NCBI GenBank assembly: GCA_016185845.1
Contig: JACPMV010000022.1
Span: forward strand, 1 to 44,937
DNA length: 44,937 nucleotides
Direction: 5' to 3'
From: Candidatus Woesearchaeota archaeon
Lineage (GTDB): Archaea; Nanobdellota; Nanobdellia; Woesearchaeales; GW2011-AR4
Shown here: piece by piece, positions 38,468 to 44,937 of the stretch
How the letters are laid out: each line of letters opens with the position of its first letter
Numbering within the stretch: the first letter of the stretch is position 1
The notes under the pieces: model-generated
The model's database searches: none
What the model saw: only the letters and a program-made list of their open reading frames with translations
What the model was told of the DNA's origin: nothing
Position numbers and translations under genes: made by a program

Positions 38468-40040
38468 ATGGAACAGAATTTTGAAAAGCCAAAGGATGTA
38501 AAAAAAGTAAGCGAAACTATCTGGGAAATACCAACCAGTTATAAGAAAGGTATGTTGGTACCAGCTAGGATTTATGCTACAAAAAAACTCCTTGATGGAA
38601 TGGATAATGGGGTTTTTAACCAGGTAACAAATGTTGCTTGCCTTCCAGGAATTCAAAAGTATAGTTTCTGCATGCCAGATGGGCACTGGGGATTCTGAGT
38701 AAGTTAATTCTTATTCAGCCCTTGACGGTTTTCCCATCGGCGGAGTTGCTGCTTTTGATTCAGAAACAGGAGTTATTTCTCCGGGCGGAATCGGCTTCGA
38801 CATAAACTGCGGAATGCGATTAGTTACAACTAATTTAACTTTCAAGGAAGTCCAGCCAAAATTAAGGGAATTAGTTGACACAATGTTCAGGACAGTTCCT
38901 TCAGGCGTTGGCGCTAAAGGTTTTGTCCAGGCTACAAAGCCGCAATTCAAGGAAATAATGACAGACGGCTCAAGATGGTGCGTTGAAAACGGATTTGGAT
39001 GGAAGGAGGATTTGGAGAGAACAGAAGGATATGGGAAGATTGAATGGGCCGATCCTGAGAAAGTTTCATCAAAAGCATTGGACAGGGGCATAAATCAGCT
39101 CGGTACATTAGGCTCAGGAAACCATTATCTTGAAATCCAGGTCGCAAAAGCAGAAAATATTTTTGATGAAGAAATGGCAAAAAAATTTGGAATCCATACC
39201 CCTGAGCAGGTTGTCATAATGGTTCATTGCGGCTCAAGAGGGTTTGGCCACCAGATTGGCACGGATTATCTAAGGATTTTTGAAGAGAATACAATGAAAA
39301 AATATAACATTCATGTTTACGACAGGGAGCTTGCATGCGCGCCTTTCCAGAGCAACGAAGGCCAGGATTACTATAAGGCAATGGCGTGCGCCGCAAACAT
39401 GGCATTTGCAAACCGCCAAGTCATTTTGCACAGGATAAGGGAAGGATTTTCAAAAGTTTTCCATACAGATGCTGAAAAGCTTGAAATGCACATGATCTAT
39501 GATGTTGCGCATAATATCGCAAAACTGGAAGAGCACACTGTTGACGGAAAAAGAAAAAAGCTTGTTGTGCACAGAAAAGGAAGCACAAGGGCTTTTCCTC
39601 CAAAACATCCCGAGCTTGCGCCGATTTTCAAGGAAACAGGACAGCCAGTCATAATAGGAGGCTCGATGGAAACAGGAAGTTTTTTATTGGTTGGGACGCA
39701 AAAAGCAATGGACGAGACATTCGGCTCAACAGCCCACGGCTCAGGAAGGACAATGTCAAGAACTGCTGCAAAGCACCAGGTTCGCGGAGACCAACTGCAG
39801 AAAGACATGGAAAAAAGAGGGATATATGTCAAGGCAACTTCAATGTCGGGGCTTGCTGAGGAAGCCGGATTCGCATATAAGGATATAAATGATGTAGTTG
39901 ATGCTGTTTCAAAAGCAGGAATAAGCAAACCGGTCGTGTCGCTTTTCCCTCTGGGAAATATCAAAGGGACTGCTAACTTGAATATTATAAATCTGTTTTT
40001 TGCAGCAATATTGCTTTTATTTTTGATTTTAGTTCTTTAA
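38468..40040 (+). CDS. rtcB: RNA-splicing ligase RtcB, gene interrupted by a 31-nt BHB intron
   Basis: RtcB joins 2',3'-cyclic phosphate and 5'-OH RNA ends, sealing tRNA exons in archaea. Read through, the frame stops at 38696 after 76 residues. Removing 38694-38724 gives a 513-residue protein with the intact motif HWGYGFPIGGVAAFD. Metal and catalytic residues: Cys104 (DINCGMR), His209 (GNHYLE), His243 (VHCGSRG), His338 (DVAHN) and the guanylylated His413 (AHGSGRTMSR), spaced as in Pyrococcus RtcB. RtcB normally ends at PLGxxKG (here residue 490), but 23 hydrophobic residues follow, a possible membrane tail. Exons: 38468-38693 and 38725-40040. Confidence 0.93.
38694..38724 (+). other. BHB intron within rtcB (31 nt)
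   Basis: The structure is a textbook BHB: GGGG (38688-38691), bulge AT^T, CTGAGTAAG (38695-38703), loop TTAATT, CTTATTCAG (38710-38718), CCCT (38719-38722), bulge TG^A. The intron helix has nine pairs with one G-T; the central helix has four with one G-T. Cutting there joins GGAT to ACGG, giving G-Y-G. The outer exon helix is weak. The intron is the substrate of the tRNA splicing endonuclease and of RtcB itself. Confidence 0.92.
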
Positions 40041-40044
40041 ACAT

Positions 40045-40180
40045 CAAAATTCCACTAGTCTATTTGACTAGTGGTTTGCTGTCACAAACCAAATTGAGTG
40101 GAATTTTGAGCGTGCTCAAAAACCACTGAATAACCATTGCGATAGCAGCATGCTACCAGTCTCTGACTAGTGGTTTTTGA
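40045..40180. repeat. Dense inverted-repeat element downstream of rtcB
   Basis: The 190-base gap holds several perfect inverted repeats: CAAAATTCCACT (40045-40056) with AGTGGAATTTTG (40097-40108); CCACTAGTC (40052-40060) with GACTAGTGG (40066-40074); TTTTGAGC (40104-40111) with GCTCAAAA (40114-40121); TCAAAAACCACT (40116-40127) with AGTGGTTTTTGA (40169-40180); plus a direct repeat TGACTAGTGGTTT (40065-40077 and 40164-40176). Pairings overlap, so several folds compete. It resembles a REP- or MITE-like element or a structured 3' end. Confidence 0.6.
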
Positions 40181-40234
40181 CATAACCAATAACTTTATAT
40201 ATTACTTAATATTAAAAGATATATATTAATATTA

Positions 40235-40465
40235 ATGGATATTTCACAATATGATTTGGTGATTAAGAGGCATGTTTTTGAGCGCGCTATGCAGCGCGGA
40301 ATACATCCTGATATGATTGAAGATACTTTGTTAAAAGGAAAGATCAAGAGATTCGGAAAACACGGAATAAAATTCATCAATAAGGGTTCGAAAAGAACAA
40401 CAGTATGTGTTGGTGAATTGGTCGGGAACAGGCTAAAGATTTTAACAATTGAGGAGGGCAATTAA
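40235..40465 (+). CDS. DUF4258-family protein (putative toxin)
   Basis: A 76-residue protein with the DUF4258 layout: IKRHVFERAMQRGIHPDMIEDTLLKG, FGKHGIKFINKGSKRTTVCVGELVGNRLKILTIEEG. It stands one base before a zinc finger-AbrB gene, as in two-gene toxin-antitoxin modules similar in logic to MqsR/MqsA. TATA-like ATATATATTAATATT precedes it. The activity is not known. Confidence 0.8.
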   Translation: MDISQYDLVIKRHVFERAMQRGIHPDMIEDTLLKGKIKRFGKHGIKFINKGSKRTTVCVGELVGNRLKILTIEEGN

Positions 40466-40466
40466 A

Positions 40467-40769
40467 ATGAGAAAATGCACGGAATGCAGCGGGTCTATGC
40501 AGCAGCTAAAGGCAAAAACTCCTGAAGGAGTTGAGTATAGTTACTTTAAATGCCTAAAAGACGGAGAAGAAATAGTTGACATGAAACAATTGCATGAAGT
40601 TGCAGAACGCTATAGAACATTAAAAAAATATAATGTAAAACTCTCGAAATGGGGCTTGAGTCTCGGATTAAGGATTCCGAAAGAACTTGTTGAAAAATAC
40701 AAATTAAAAAATGAAAAGGAAGTCTCAATTGTTCCGGAAAAAACCGGACTGAGAATTATAACATCTTAA
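40467..40769 (+). CDS. Zinc-finger plus AbrB-domain antitoxin
   Basis: The 100-residue protein begins with a YgiT-like CxxC (RKCTECSGSMQQ) and a later Cys, then a helical linker and a C-terminal SpoVT-AbrB-type domain (KLSKWGLSLGLRIPKELVEKYKLKNEKEVSIVPEKTGLRIITS). The ATG at 40467 has a GAGGAGGG site overlapping the DUF4258 stop, so the two are coupled. It probably neutralises its partner and represses the operon. Confidence 0.8.
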   Translation: MRKCTECSGSMQQLKAKTPEGVEYSYFKCLKDGEEIVDMKQLHEVAERYRTLKKYNVKLSKWGLSLGLRIPKELVEKYKLKNEKEVSIVPEKTGLRIITS

Positions 40770-40783
40770 GCACCATAATCAAA

Positions 40784-41456
40784 ATGCCAACAACACTATT
40801 ACTCATTTTGGCATCTGTGCTTATTGTCAGCCTTGTTTCTGTTCTAGGAATTTTAATATTCCTTAAGAAAAAGACTCTTAACAAGTTTCTGTTTTATCTT
40901 GTAAGCTTTGCCGCAGGGACTTTATTGGGAGCTGCATTTCTTGATTTGCTGCCAGAGGTCATTGAGGAAGGTTTCAATGGATTTATTCCGTTGCTTATTT
41001 TGGCAGGCATACTTTCGTTTTTCATTCTTGAGAAATTCCTGCACTGGCACCACCATCACACCGAGCATGAGCATGAAACCCACGCTTTTACTTATCTTAA
41101 TCTGGTTGGAGACGGCATACATAATTTCCTTGACGGCGCGGTGAGAGATCGCTGATTTCTCTGTCCTGATTTACGGCGGCTTTTCAAAAATGAAGGCTCT
41201 TGTCTATAATTTCCTTACAGCTCTGACAGCTATGATAGGCGCTCTTCTAACTTATTTCTTCTCGAGCGCGATTGAGGGCTCGCATACTTACATTGCTGCA
41301 TTCGCTATAGGCGGCTTTGTTTACATTGCAGGCACTGACCTGATTCCGGAGATACAAAAGGAAAAAAATGCCAGAAAATCCCTACTCCAGCTTCTGATGC
41401 TTGCCCTGGGCATAGCCTTGATATGGATTGTAGGAAAGGTTTTTGAAGGGCATTAG
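40784..41456 (+). pseudogene. ZIP-family metal transporter with an internal deletion
   Basis: The first part (123 residues) has ZIP helices I-III, a His-rich loop (HWHHHHTEHEHETH) and LNLVGDGIHNFLDGA, then breaks into VRDR and a stop. The second part resumes in another frame with EIADFSVLIYGGFSKMKALVYNFLTALTAMIGALL. The intervening helix V region, which in the family reads like LIAAxF...HEIPQ and carries metal ligands, is missing (about 30 residues, roughly 90 bases). No intron could hide that, so it is a deletion, either real or an assembly collapse. Confidence 0.8.
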
Positions 41457-41471
41457 ATTATTCTTTTTAAC

Positions 41472-41900
41472 ATGGTTAAATACAAATTTCTTGAGGATAT
41501 TGCAATAGCGGATATAGCCTACGAGGCATACGGCAAAGACTTGAACGAATTGTTTGAGAATGCCGCTATGGCAATTTTCGAGCTGAGCGCGGACATCAAA
41601 ACAGTCGAAGCAAAAGAAAAAATTGAATTTGAGCTTGAAAATGAGAAACTGGATAATCTGCTTTATGACTTCCTGTCTGAAATCCTGTTTCTTAAGGATT
41701 CAAAATACATGGTGTTCAGGAAAGTAAAAGTGGATTTGGAAGAGGGAAATCCGAACAAACTGAAGGCAGTGATGCATGGCGATACCATCAATCCAAACAA
41801 GCAGCATCTTGAGAATGACATTAAGGCTGTGACAATGCACATGTTTGAGCTGAAAAAAGATAAAGGAGGGTATACTGCAAGGATTGTATTGGATATTTAA
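41472..41900 (+). CDS. Archease (RtcB activator)
   Basis: Archease speeds up RtcB turnover and helps its guanylylation. The 142-residue protein shows KYKFLEDIAIADIAYEAYGKDLNELFENAAMAIFELSADI, NLLYDFLSEILFLKDSKYMVF, KAVMHGDTINPNKQH and IKAVTMHMFEL, with the conserved Asp and the C-terminal ARIVLDI. It lies 1.4 kb after rtcB; in many genomes the two are neighbours. Between them sit the palindromic element, a toxin-antitoxin module and the broken ZIP gene, perhaps later insertions. Confidence 0.92.
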   Translation: MVKYKFLEDIAIADIAYEAYGKDLNELFENAAMAIFELSADIKTVEAKEKIEFELENEKLDNLLYDFLSEILFLKDSKYMVFRKVKVDLEEGNPNKLKAVMHGDTINPNKQHLENDIKAVTMHMFELKKDKGGYTARIVLDI

Positions 41901-42022
41901 AACAGCTTATTTCTGAAAAAATAAAATCCCATCTTTATGAAATAGTAATTCAGCTCATAAAACAGCCCAAAATACCAAAAAGACAGGGCTACGGCAACAA
42001 AATACTTTGTTTTACTGAGCAT
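41897..42022 (-). CDS. 41-residue single-TM aromatic-rich protein
   Basis: A small gene: MLSKTKYFVAVALSFWYFGL, then a FYELNYYFIK segment and a Phe-rich end. It is probably a one-helix membrane protein. CATTTAAATATG (about 42043-42054) lies some 25 bases upstream, giving a leaderless mRNA, a strong sign that it is real. Its stop codon overlaps the archease stop, convergently. The function is unknown. Confidence 0.55.
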   Translation of the reverse strand: MLSKTKYFVAVALSFWYFGLFYELNYYFIKMGFYFFRNKLF

Positions 42023-42130
42023 AATGGTTGTCCAGAATAAGTCATATTTAAATGTTACGTTTTTGTATATTGATATAGGAAAGAGTATATTTAATTAAAA
42101 ATTAAGCGAACTTTTGAAAGATTTGGCATT

Positions 42131-42733
42131 TCAAAGATTTGGAGAATGCGGAGATGTTGTAATGCCGGTTTGTTCTAATCTGCTCAATAATTCTTCCAAA
42201 GAAGCTGCTGGCTGTGCAGTTCCTCGATTATCTACCAATACAATCCCTGGAAAATCTGATTTTGCTATTTCTTGTTCTGTCCCAAAAAATAAAGGCGGTT
42301 GGTTTTCCATATATGCAAATCTTCCTCCACCAAACAAAGAATTCTGCAGACTGGCTGCTTCTGGCAAAAAATCAGAATTTGCCACATATTCTCCTTCTTC
42401 ATTTCTTGCTGTTAATAAAAAATAATTTCTATTAAATAACAAATTTGGGTTAAAATGAGGCTGAATTCCTTCAACTTTTATTGCATACTCTATCGCTAAT
42501 TTAACCGCTACAATTTGTTCAACAGCTTGAGGTGGTGTTAAGGTAAAATCATATGGACGAAAATGTAAAGTAGTATCGTCTGAAGTTTTAAATATTAAAT
42601 TTGTTCCTCCCAGAAAGGTTCTTTCTGGCACAACTAATCCGGAAGATTCAATATACTTCCTAAATGTAGATCCAAATAAATCTAGCGGGATACTTTCTTT
42701 TAAATCCAATGATATGGTGTAAATTCCTTTCAT
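42131..42733 (-). CDS. Protein of unknown function (soluble, 200 aa)
   Basis: No family is recognised. The protein begins KGIYTISLDLKESIPLDLFGSTFRKYIE and has a GGTNLIFKTSDDTTLHFRPYDFTLTPPQAVEQIVAVKLAIEYAIK segment, then a Pro/Gly-rich C-terminal region. Mixed alpha/beta, no signal. A TATA-like CCTATATTAAAA (about 42763-42774) favours the Met at 42733; a longer frame to 42784 would start upstream of the TATA box. Confidence 0.6.
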   Translation of the reverse strand: MKGIYTISLDLKESIPLDLFGSTFRKYIESSGLVVPERTFLGGTNLIFKTSDDTTLHFRPYDFTLTPPQAVEQIVAVKLAIEYAIKVEGIQPHFNPNLLFNRNYFLLTARNEEGEYVANSDFLPEAASLQNSLFGGGRFAYMENQPPLFFGTEQEIAKSDFPGIVLVDNRGTAQPAASLEELLSRLEQTGITTSPHSPNL

Positions 42734-42803
42734 TTTTACATTAAGTAATTTAAGTAAAGAACTCTTTTTTAATATAGGGAACAAGTTTAGCTTAAAAATC
42801 TAT

Positions 42804-44444
42804 CTAAACCGGGCAAATCTCCTGCCCCAGCTTCTTAACTAACTCATAATTCTCGGAATAGTCAACAGGCACATCGATTATGCAGACTGTGTCCTGCTTC
42901 AATGCGTCTTTCAGCATTTTTGAAAAATCCTCGGCTTTTTGAACCTTATATCCCTTTGCCCCGAAACTCTCAGCATATTTTACGAAATCGGGATTCATGA
43001 AATCATTTCCAAAGCTTTTGTCGTGATGTATCCTCTGCTTCCACTCTATCATCCCGTATTTTGAGTCATTGAATATCACAATTACGAAGCTTAATCCAAG
43101 GCGCATTGCAGTCTCGATTTCCTGGCTGTTCATCAAAAAGCCGCCGTCTCCGCAGACAACAACAACCTTTTTGTCAGGATGCACCAGTTTTGCGGCTATT
43201 GCGCCGGGCAATGCAATCCCCATTGAGCAAAGCCCGTTGTCAATAAGGCAGGTATTCGGCTCATAAGTCTTGTACATCCTTGCTGTCCATATCTTGTGCA
43301 TTCCGACATCGGAAATCACAATGTCAGAATCTGCCAAAGATTTTCTTATATCATAGATTATCCTCTGCGGCTTTAACGGAAAAGAGCTGTCATTTATTTT
43401 TTCCTCGTGATCCTTGACAATAGCCTGCCTTAGCCTGAAAAAATACTCCGGATTCCCTTTTGGCTCATTTTTTAGCTTTTCCCTCAAAACCCACAGTGTG
43501 TTTGAAACATCCCCTATGACTTCCAGGTCAGGATTGTAATATTCGTCAACTTCGCTTGGCTTAAAGTCAATATGAATTATCTTCCTGTCTTTTCGCTTGT
43601 TCCAGTGGAAAGGCGCGAACTCAACTACATTATAGCCCAAAGTGATAATTAAGTCTGCCCTGTCAAAGCCGCAAACAAAATAATCCTTTGCATTTATTCC
43701 TGTTGTAAATAACGAGTATTTTGACTTGTCGCTTATTGCTCCCTTTCCCATCTGGGTATGGACAATTGGAATTCCTCTTTCCTCGACAAAAGCATTAAGC
43801 TGCTTGCTGACTCTTGTCCTTATGCAGCCGTTGCCGGCCAATATCAAAGGATTTTTTGCTGCTTTAATCATCTCAACTGCCTGGGCAACTGCCTTGTCAT
43901 CGGCGCTTGGCCTTCTTACTTTTATTATTTTTAGCGGCTCGGCTTCAATGTCTTTTTTTGCAATATCTTCAGGCAGCTCCAAATGGCATGGGCCTGGCCT
44001 TTCCATTTCAGCTGTTTTGAACGCCTTTCTTACTGCTTCAGGAATGATTGAGGGTATTGTAATCGATGCATTCCATTTTGTGATTGGGCGAAAAGCCCTT
44101 GCAACGTCAATGAACTGGAAATTTTCCTTGTGAAACCTGTGCAGTCCTGCCTGGCCTGTAATGGCAACAACCGGCATATTCCCGAGATGGGCATCAGCCA
44201 AGCCAGTTGTCAGGTTCATTGCTCCGGGGCCTAAAGTTGAGAGGCATACTCCGGCTTTTCCTGTTAATTTTCCGTATATAGCTGCCATGAAAGCAGCTCC
44301 CTGCTCATGCCTTGTGGGAATGAACTTGATTTTAGAATTAATTAAAGAAAGCATGATATCTTCATTTTCCTCGCCCGGAACGCCGAAGATGTACTCTACC
44401 TCTTCATTTTCAAGGCATTTTATGAATAATTCGCTTGCTTTCAT
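42804..44444 (-). CDS. Acetolactate synthase-like TPP enzyme (AlsS/IlvB type)
   Basis: A 546-residue thiamine-diphosphate enzyme that condenses two pyruvates to acetolactate. The catalytic Glu is in RHEQGAAFMAAIYG. Other marks: LSTLGPGAMNLTTGLADAHLGNMPVVAITGQ, the TPP/Mg motif CGDGGFLMNSQEIETAMRLGL...NDSKYGMIEWKQ. The GMIEWKQ end of the motif is closer to the catabolic AlsS enzymes than to the biosynthetic IlvB. There is no small regulatory subunit gene beside it. It is adjacent to an aldehyde dehydrogenase gene. Other TPP enzymes such as acetolactate-like oxidases cannot be excluded. Confidence 0.85.
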   Translation of the reverse strand: MKASELFIKCLENEEVEYIFGVPGEENEDIMLSLINSKIKFIPTRHEQGAAFMAAIYGKLTGKAGVCLSTLGPGAMNLTTGLADAHLGNMPVVAITGQAGLHRFHKENFQFIDVARAFRPITKWNASITIPSIIPEAVRKAFKTAEMERPGPCHLELPEDIAKKDIEAEPLKIIKVRRPSADDKAVAQAVEMIKAAKNPLILAGNGCIRTRVSKQLNAFVEERGIPIVHTQMGKGAISDKSKYSLFTTGINAKDYFVCGFDRADLIITLGYNVVEFAPFHWNKRKDRKIIHIDFKPSEVDEYYNPDLEVIGDVSNTLWVLREKLKNEPKGNPEYFFRLRQAIVKDHEEKINDSSFPLKPQRIIYDIRKSLADSDIVISDVGMHKIWTARMYKTYEPNTCLIDNGLCSMGIALPGAIAAKLVHPDKKVVVVCGDGGFLMNSQEIETAMRLGLSFVIVIFNDSKYGMIEWKQRIHHDKSFGNDFMNPDFVKYAESFGAKGYKVQKAEDFSKMLKDALKQDTVCIIDVPVDYSENYELVKKLGQEICPV

Positions 44445-44453
44445 CTTTTACCC

Positions 44454-44936
44454 TTAATAAACATTAATCCCTTTCACATTGACAAACTCCCTTAATCCGT
44501 ATTTTGAAAGTTCCCTTCCGATTCCTGATTTCTTCACTCCGCCAAACGGCATTCTAGGGTCTGATTTTACGACAGAGTTTATGAAAACGCATCCTGCCTC
44601 TATTTTTCTTGCAATCTTCAATGCCTTGCCTTCATTCTTTGTAAATATGCTTGCGCCTAATCCGTATTCACTGCTGTTTGCAATCTCGACTGCTTCTTTC
44701 TCGTCATTGGCTAGGATTATTGGAGCAACAGGACCGAAAACCTCTTCTTTCACGACTTTCATGTTGATATTCACATCAGCCAAAACTGTAGGCATGTAAA
44801 AAAATCCTTTCCTGTCAAGCCTTTTTCCTCCAGTCAAGACTATTGCCCCTTTTTTAACCGAATCATTTACCTGCTCTTCAATCTGCTCAACCTGGTCTTC
44901 GTTGACCAAAGGGCCCACATCGGTTTCCATCAGCAT
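44454..44936 (-). CDS. Aldehyde dehydrogenase, C-terminal part (cut by the window end)
   Basis: 160 residues of the C-terminal catalytic and oligomerisation domains: DVGPLVNEDQVEQIEEQV, the EEVFGPVAPI motif with the conserved Glu, SSEYGLGASIFTKNEGKALKIARKIEAGCVFINS, and MPFGGVKKSGIGRELSKYGLREFVNVKGI. It resembles succinate-semialdehyde or lactaldehyde dehydrogenases (gabD/aldA group). The catalytic Cys lies outside the window. It ends nine bases before the TPP enzyme start, so they likely form an operon. Confidence 0.88.
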   Translation of the reverse strand: MLMETDVGPLVNEDQVEQIEEQVNDSVKKGAIVLTGGKRLDRKGFFYMPTVLADVNINMKVVKEEVFGPVAPIILANDEKEAVEIANSSEYGLGASIFTKNEGKALKIARKIEAGCVFINSVVKSDPRMPFGGVKKSGIGRELSKYGLREFVNVKGINVY

Positions 44937-44937
44937 A

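Noticed and set aside
38468-40040. rtcB as a pseudogene broken by a frameshift and stop
   Set aside because: The extra 31 bases form an exact BHB structure, and removing them restores the conserved GYG motif. Random decay would not do that.
40045-40180. CRISPR array
   Set aside because: Repeats are inverted, short and overlapping, without regular spacers, and no cas genes are present.
41130-41170. A BHB intron in the ZIP transporter gene
   Set aside because: Sequence is missing rather than added, so splicing cannot repair it.
42114-42425. A 103-codon plus-strand frame opposite the 42131-42733 gene
   Set aside because: It lacks a promoter, while the minus-strand frame has a TATA box and protein-like composition.

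Overview
This window looks like part of the genome of an AT-rich archaeon, probably a small-genome DPANN-type lineage (Woesearchaeota- or Pacearchaeota-like). That placement is an inference. It rests on TATA boxes about 25 bases ahead of leaderless starts, archaeal-type PEP carboxylase, XPD helicase, RtcB with archease, an archaeal pilus ATPase/membrane pair, tRNA genes without encoded CCA, and tRNA and mRNA introns with bulge-helix-bulge (BHB) splice motifs. Several genes look bacterial in origin (lgt, a full liv ABC cassette, copA, trhO), as is common in such genomes.

Layout. 1-3.2 kb: a DUF4258/DUF2283 pair, then a tightly overlapping operon purN - small membrane protein - purH. 3.2-9.5 kb: a Tat-signal protein of unknown function, a VapC/AbrB toxin-antitoxin pair, a DUF1761 protein, XPD helicase and orphans. 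9.5-16 kb: a structured intergenic element, tRNA-Val(CAC), SemiSWEET, a DUF59/MIP18 protein, Pcm, a lipoprotein, a large cysteine-repeat secreted protein and a RelE-like toxin-antitoxin pair. 16-24.7 kb (minus strand): DEAD-box helicase with a long leader, TrhO, PEP carboxylase and a complete branched-chain amino-acid-type ABC transporter (livF, livG, livM, livH, livK). 24.7-28.9 kb: a copper cluster (CopA, DUF2892, a 48-residue zinc ribbon, a Met/Gly-rich membrane protein) facing a divergent PadR-type regulator with a Cys-rich tail. 28.9-36.2 kb: Lgt, a membrane protein, a frameshifted nitrilase, a small ribbon-helix-helix regulator and the pilus ATPase/membrane platform pair. 36.2-42 kb: an RNA-processing neighbourhood, described next. 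42-44.9 kb: an orphan, an acetolactate-synthase-like TPP enzyme and a truncated aldehyde dehydrogenase.

The most striking region is 36.2-42 kb. tRNA-Phe(GAA) is broken by four short introns (31, 36, 21 and 37 nt). Each has a recognisable BHB junction, and removing all four gives an exact 74-nt cloverleaf. A LAGLIDADG homing-endonuclease gene ends 17 bases upstream of it. About 2 kb away, rtcB, which encodes the ligase that joins such exons, itself contains a 31-nt BHB intron. Removing it restores the canonical RtcB motif HWGYGFPIGG; leaving it in gives a stop codon and a 76-residue fragment without the catalytic residues. Archease, the RtcB cofactor, lies just downstream. The RNA ligase would therefore have to splice its own mRNA, which could form a feedback loop.

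Three other reading-frame breaks (pilus ATPase, nitrilase, ZIP transporter) have no intron-like structure. They look like assembly errors, pseudogenes or, less likely, recoding.
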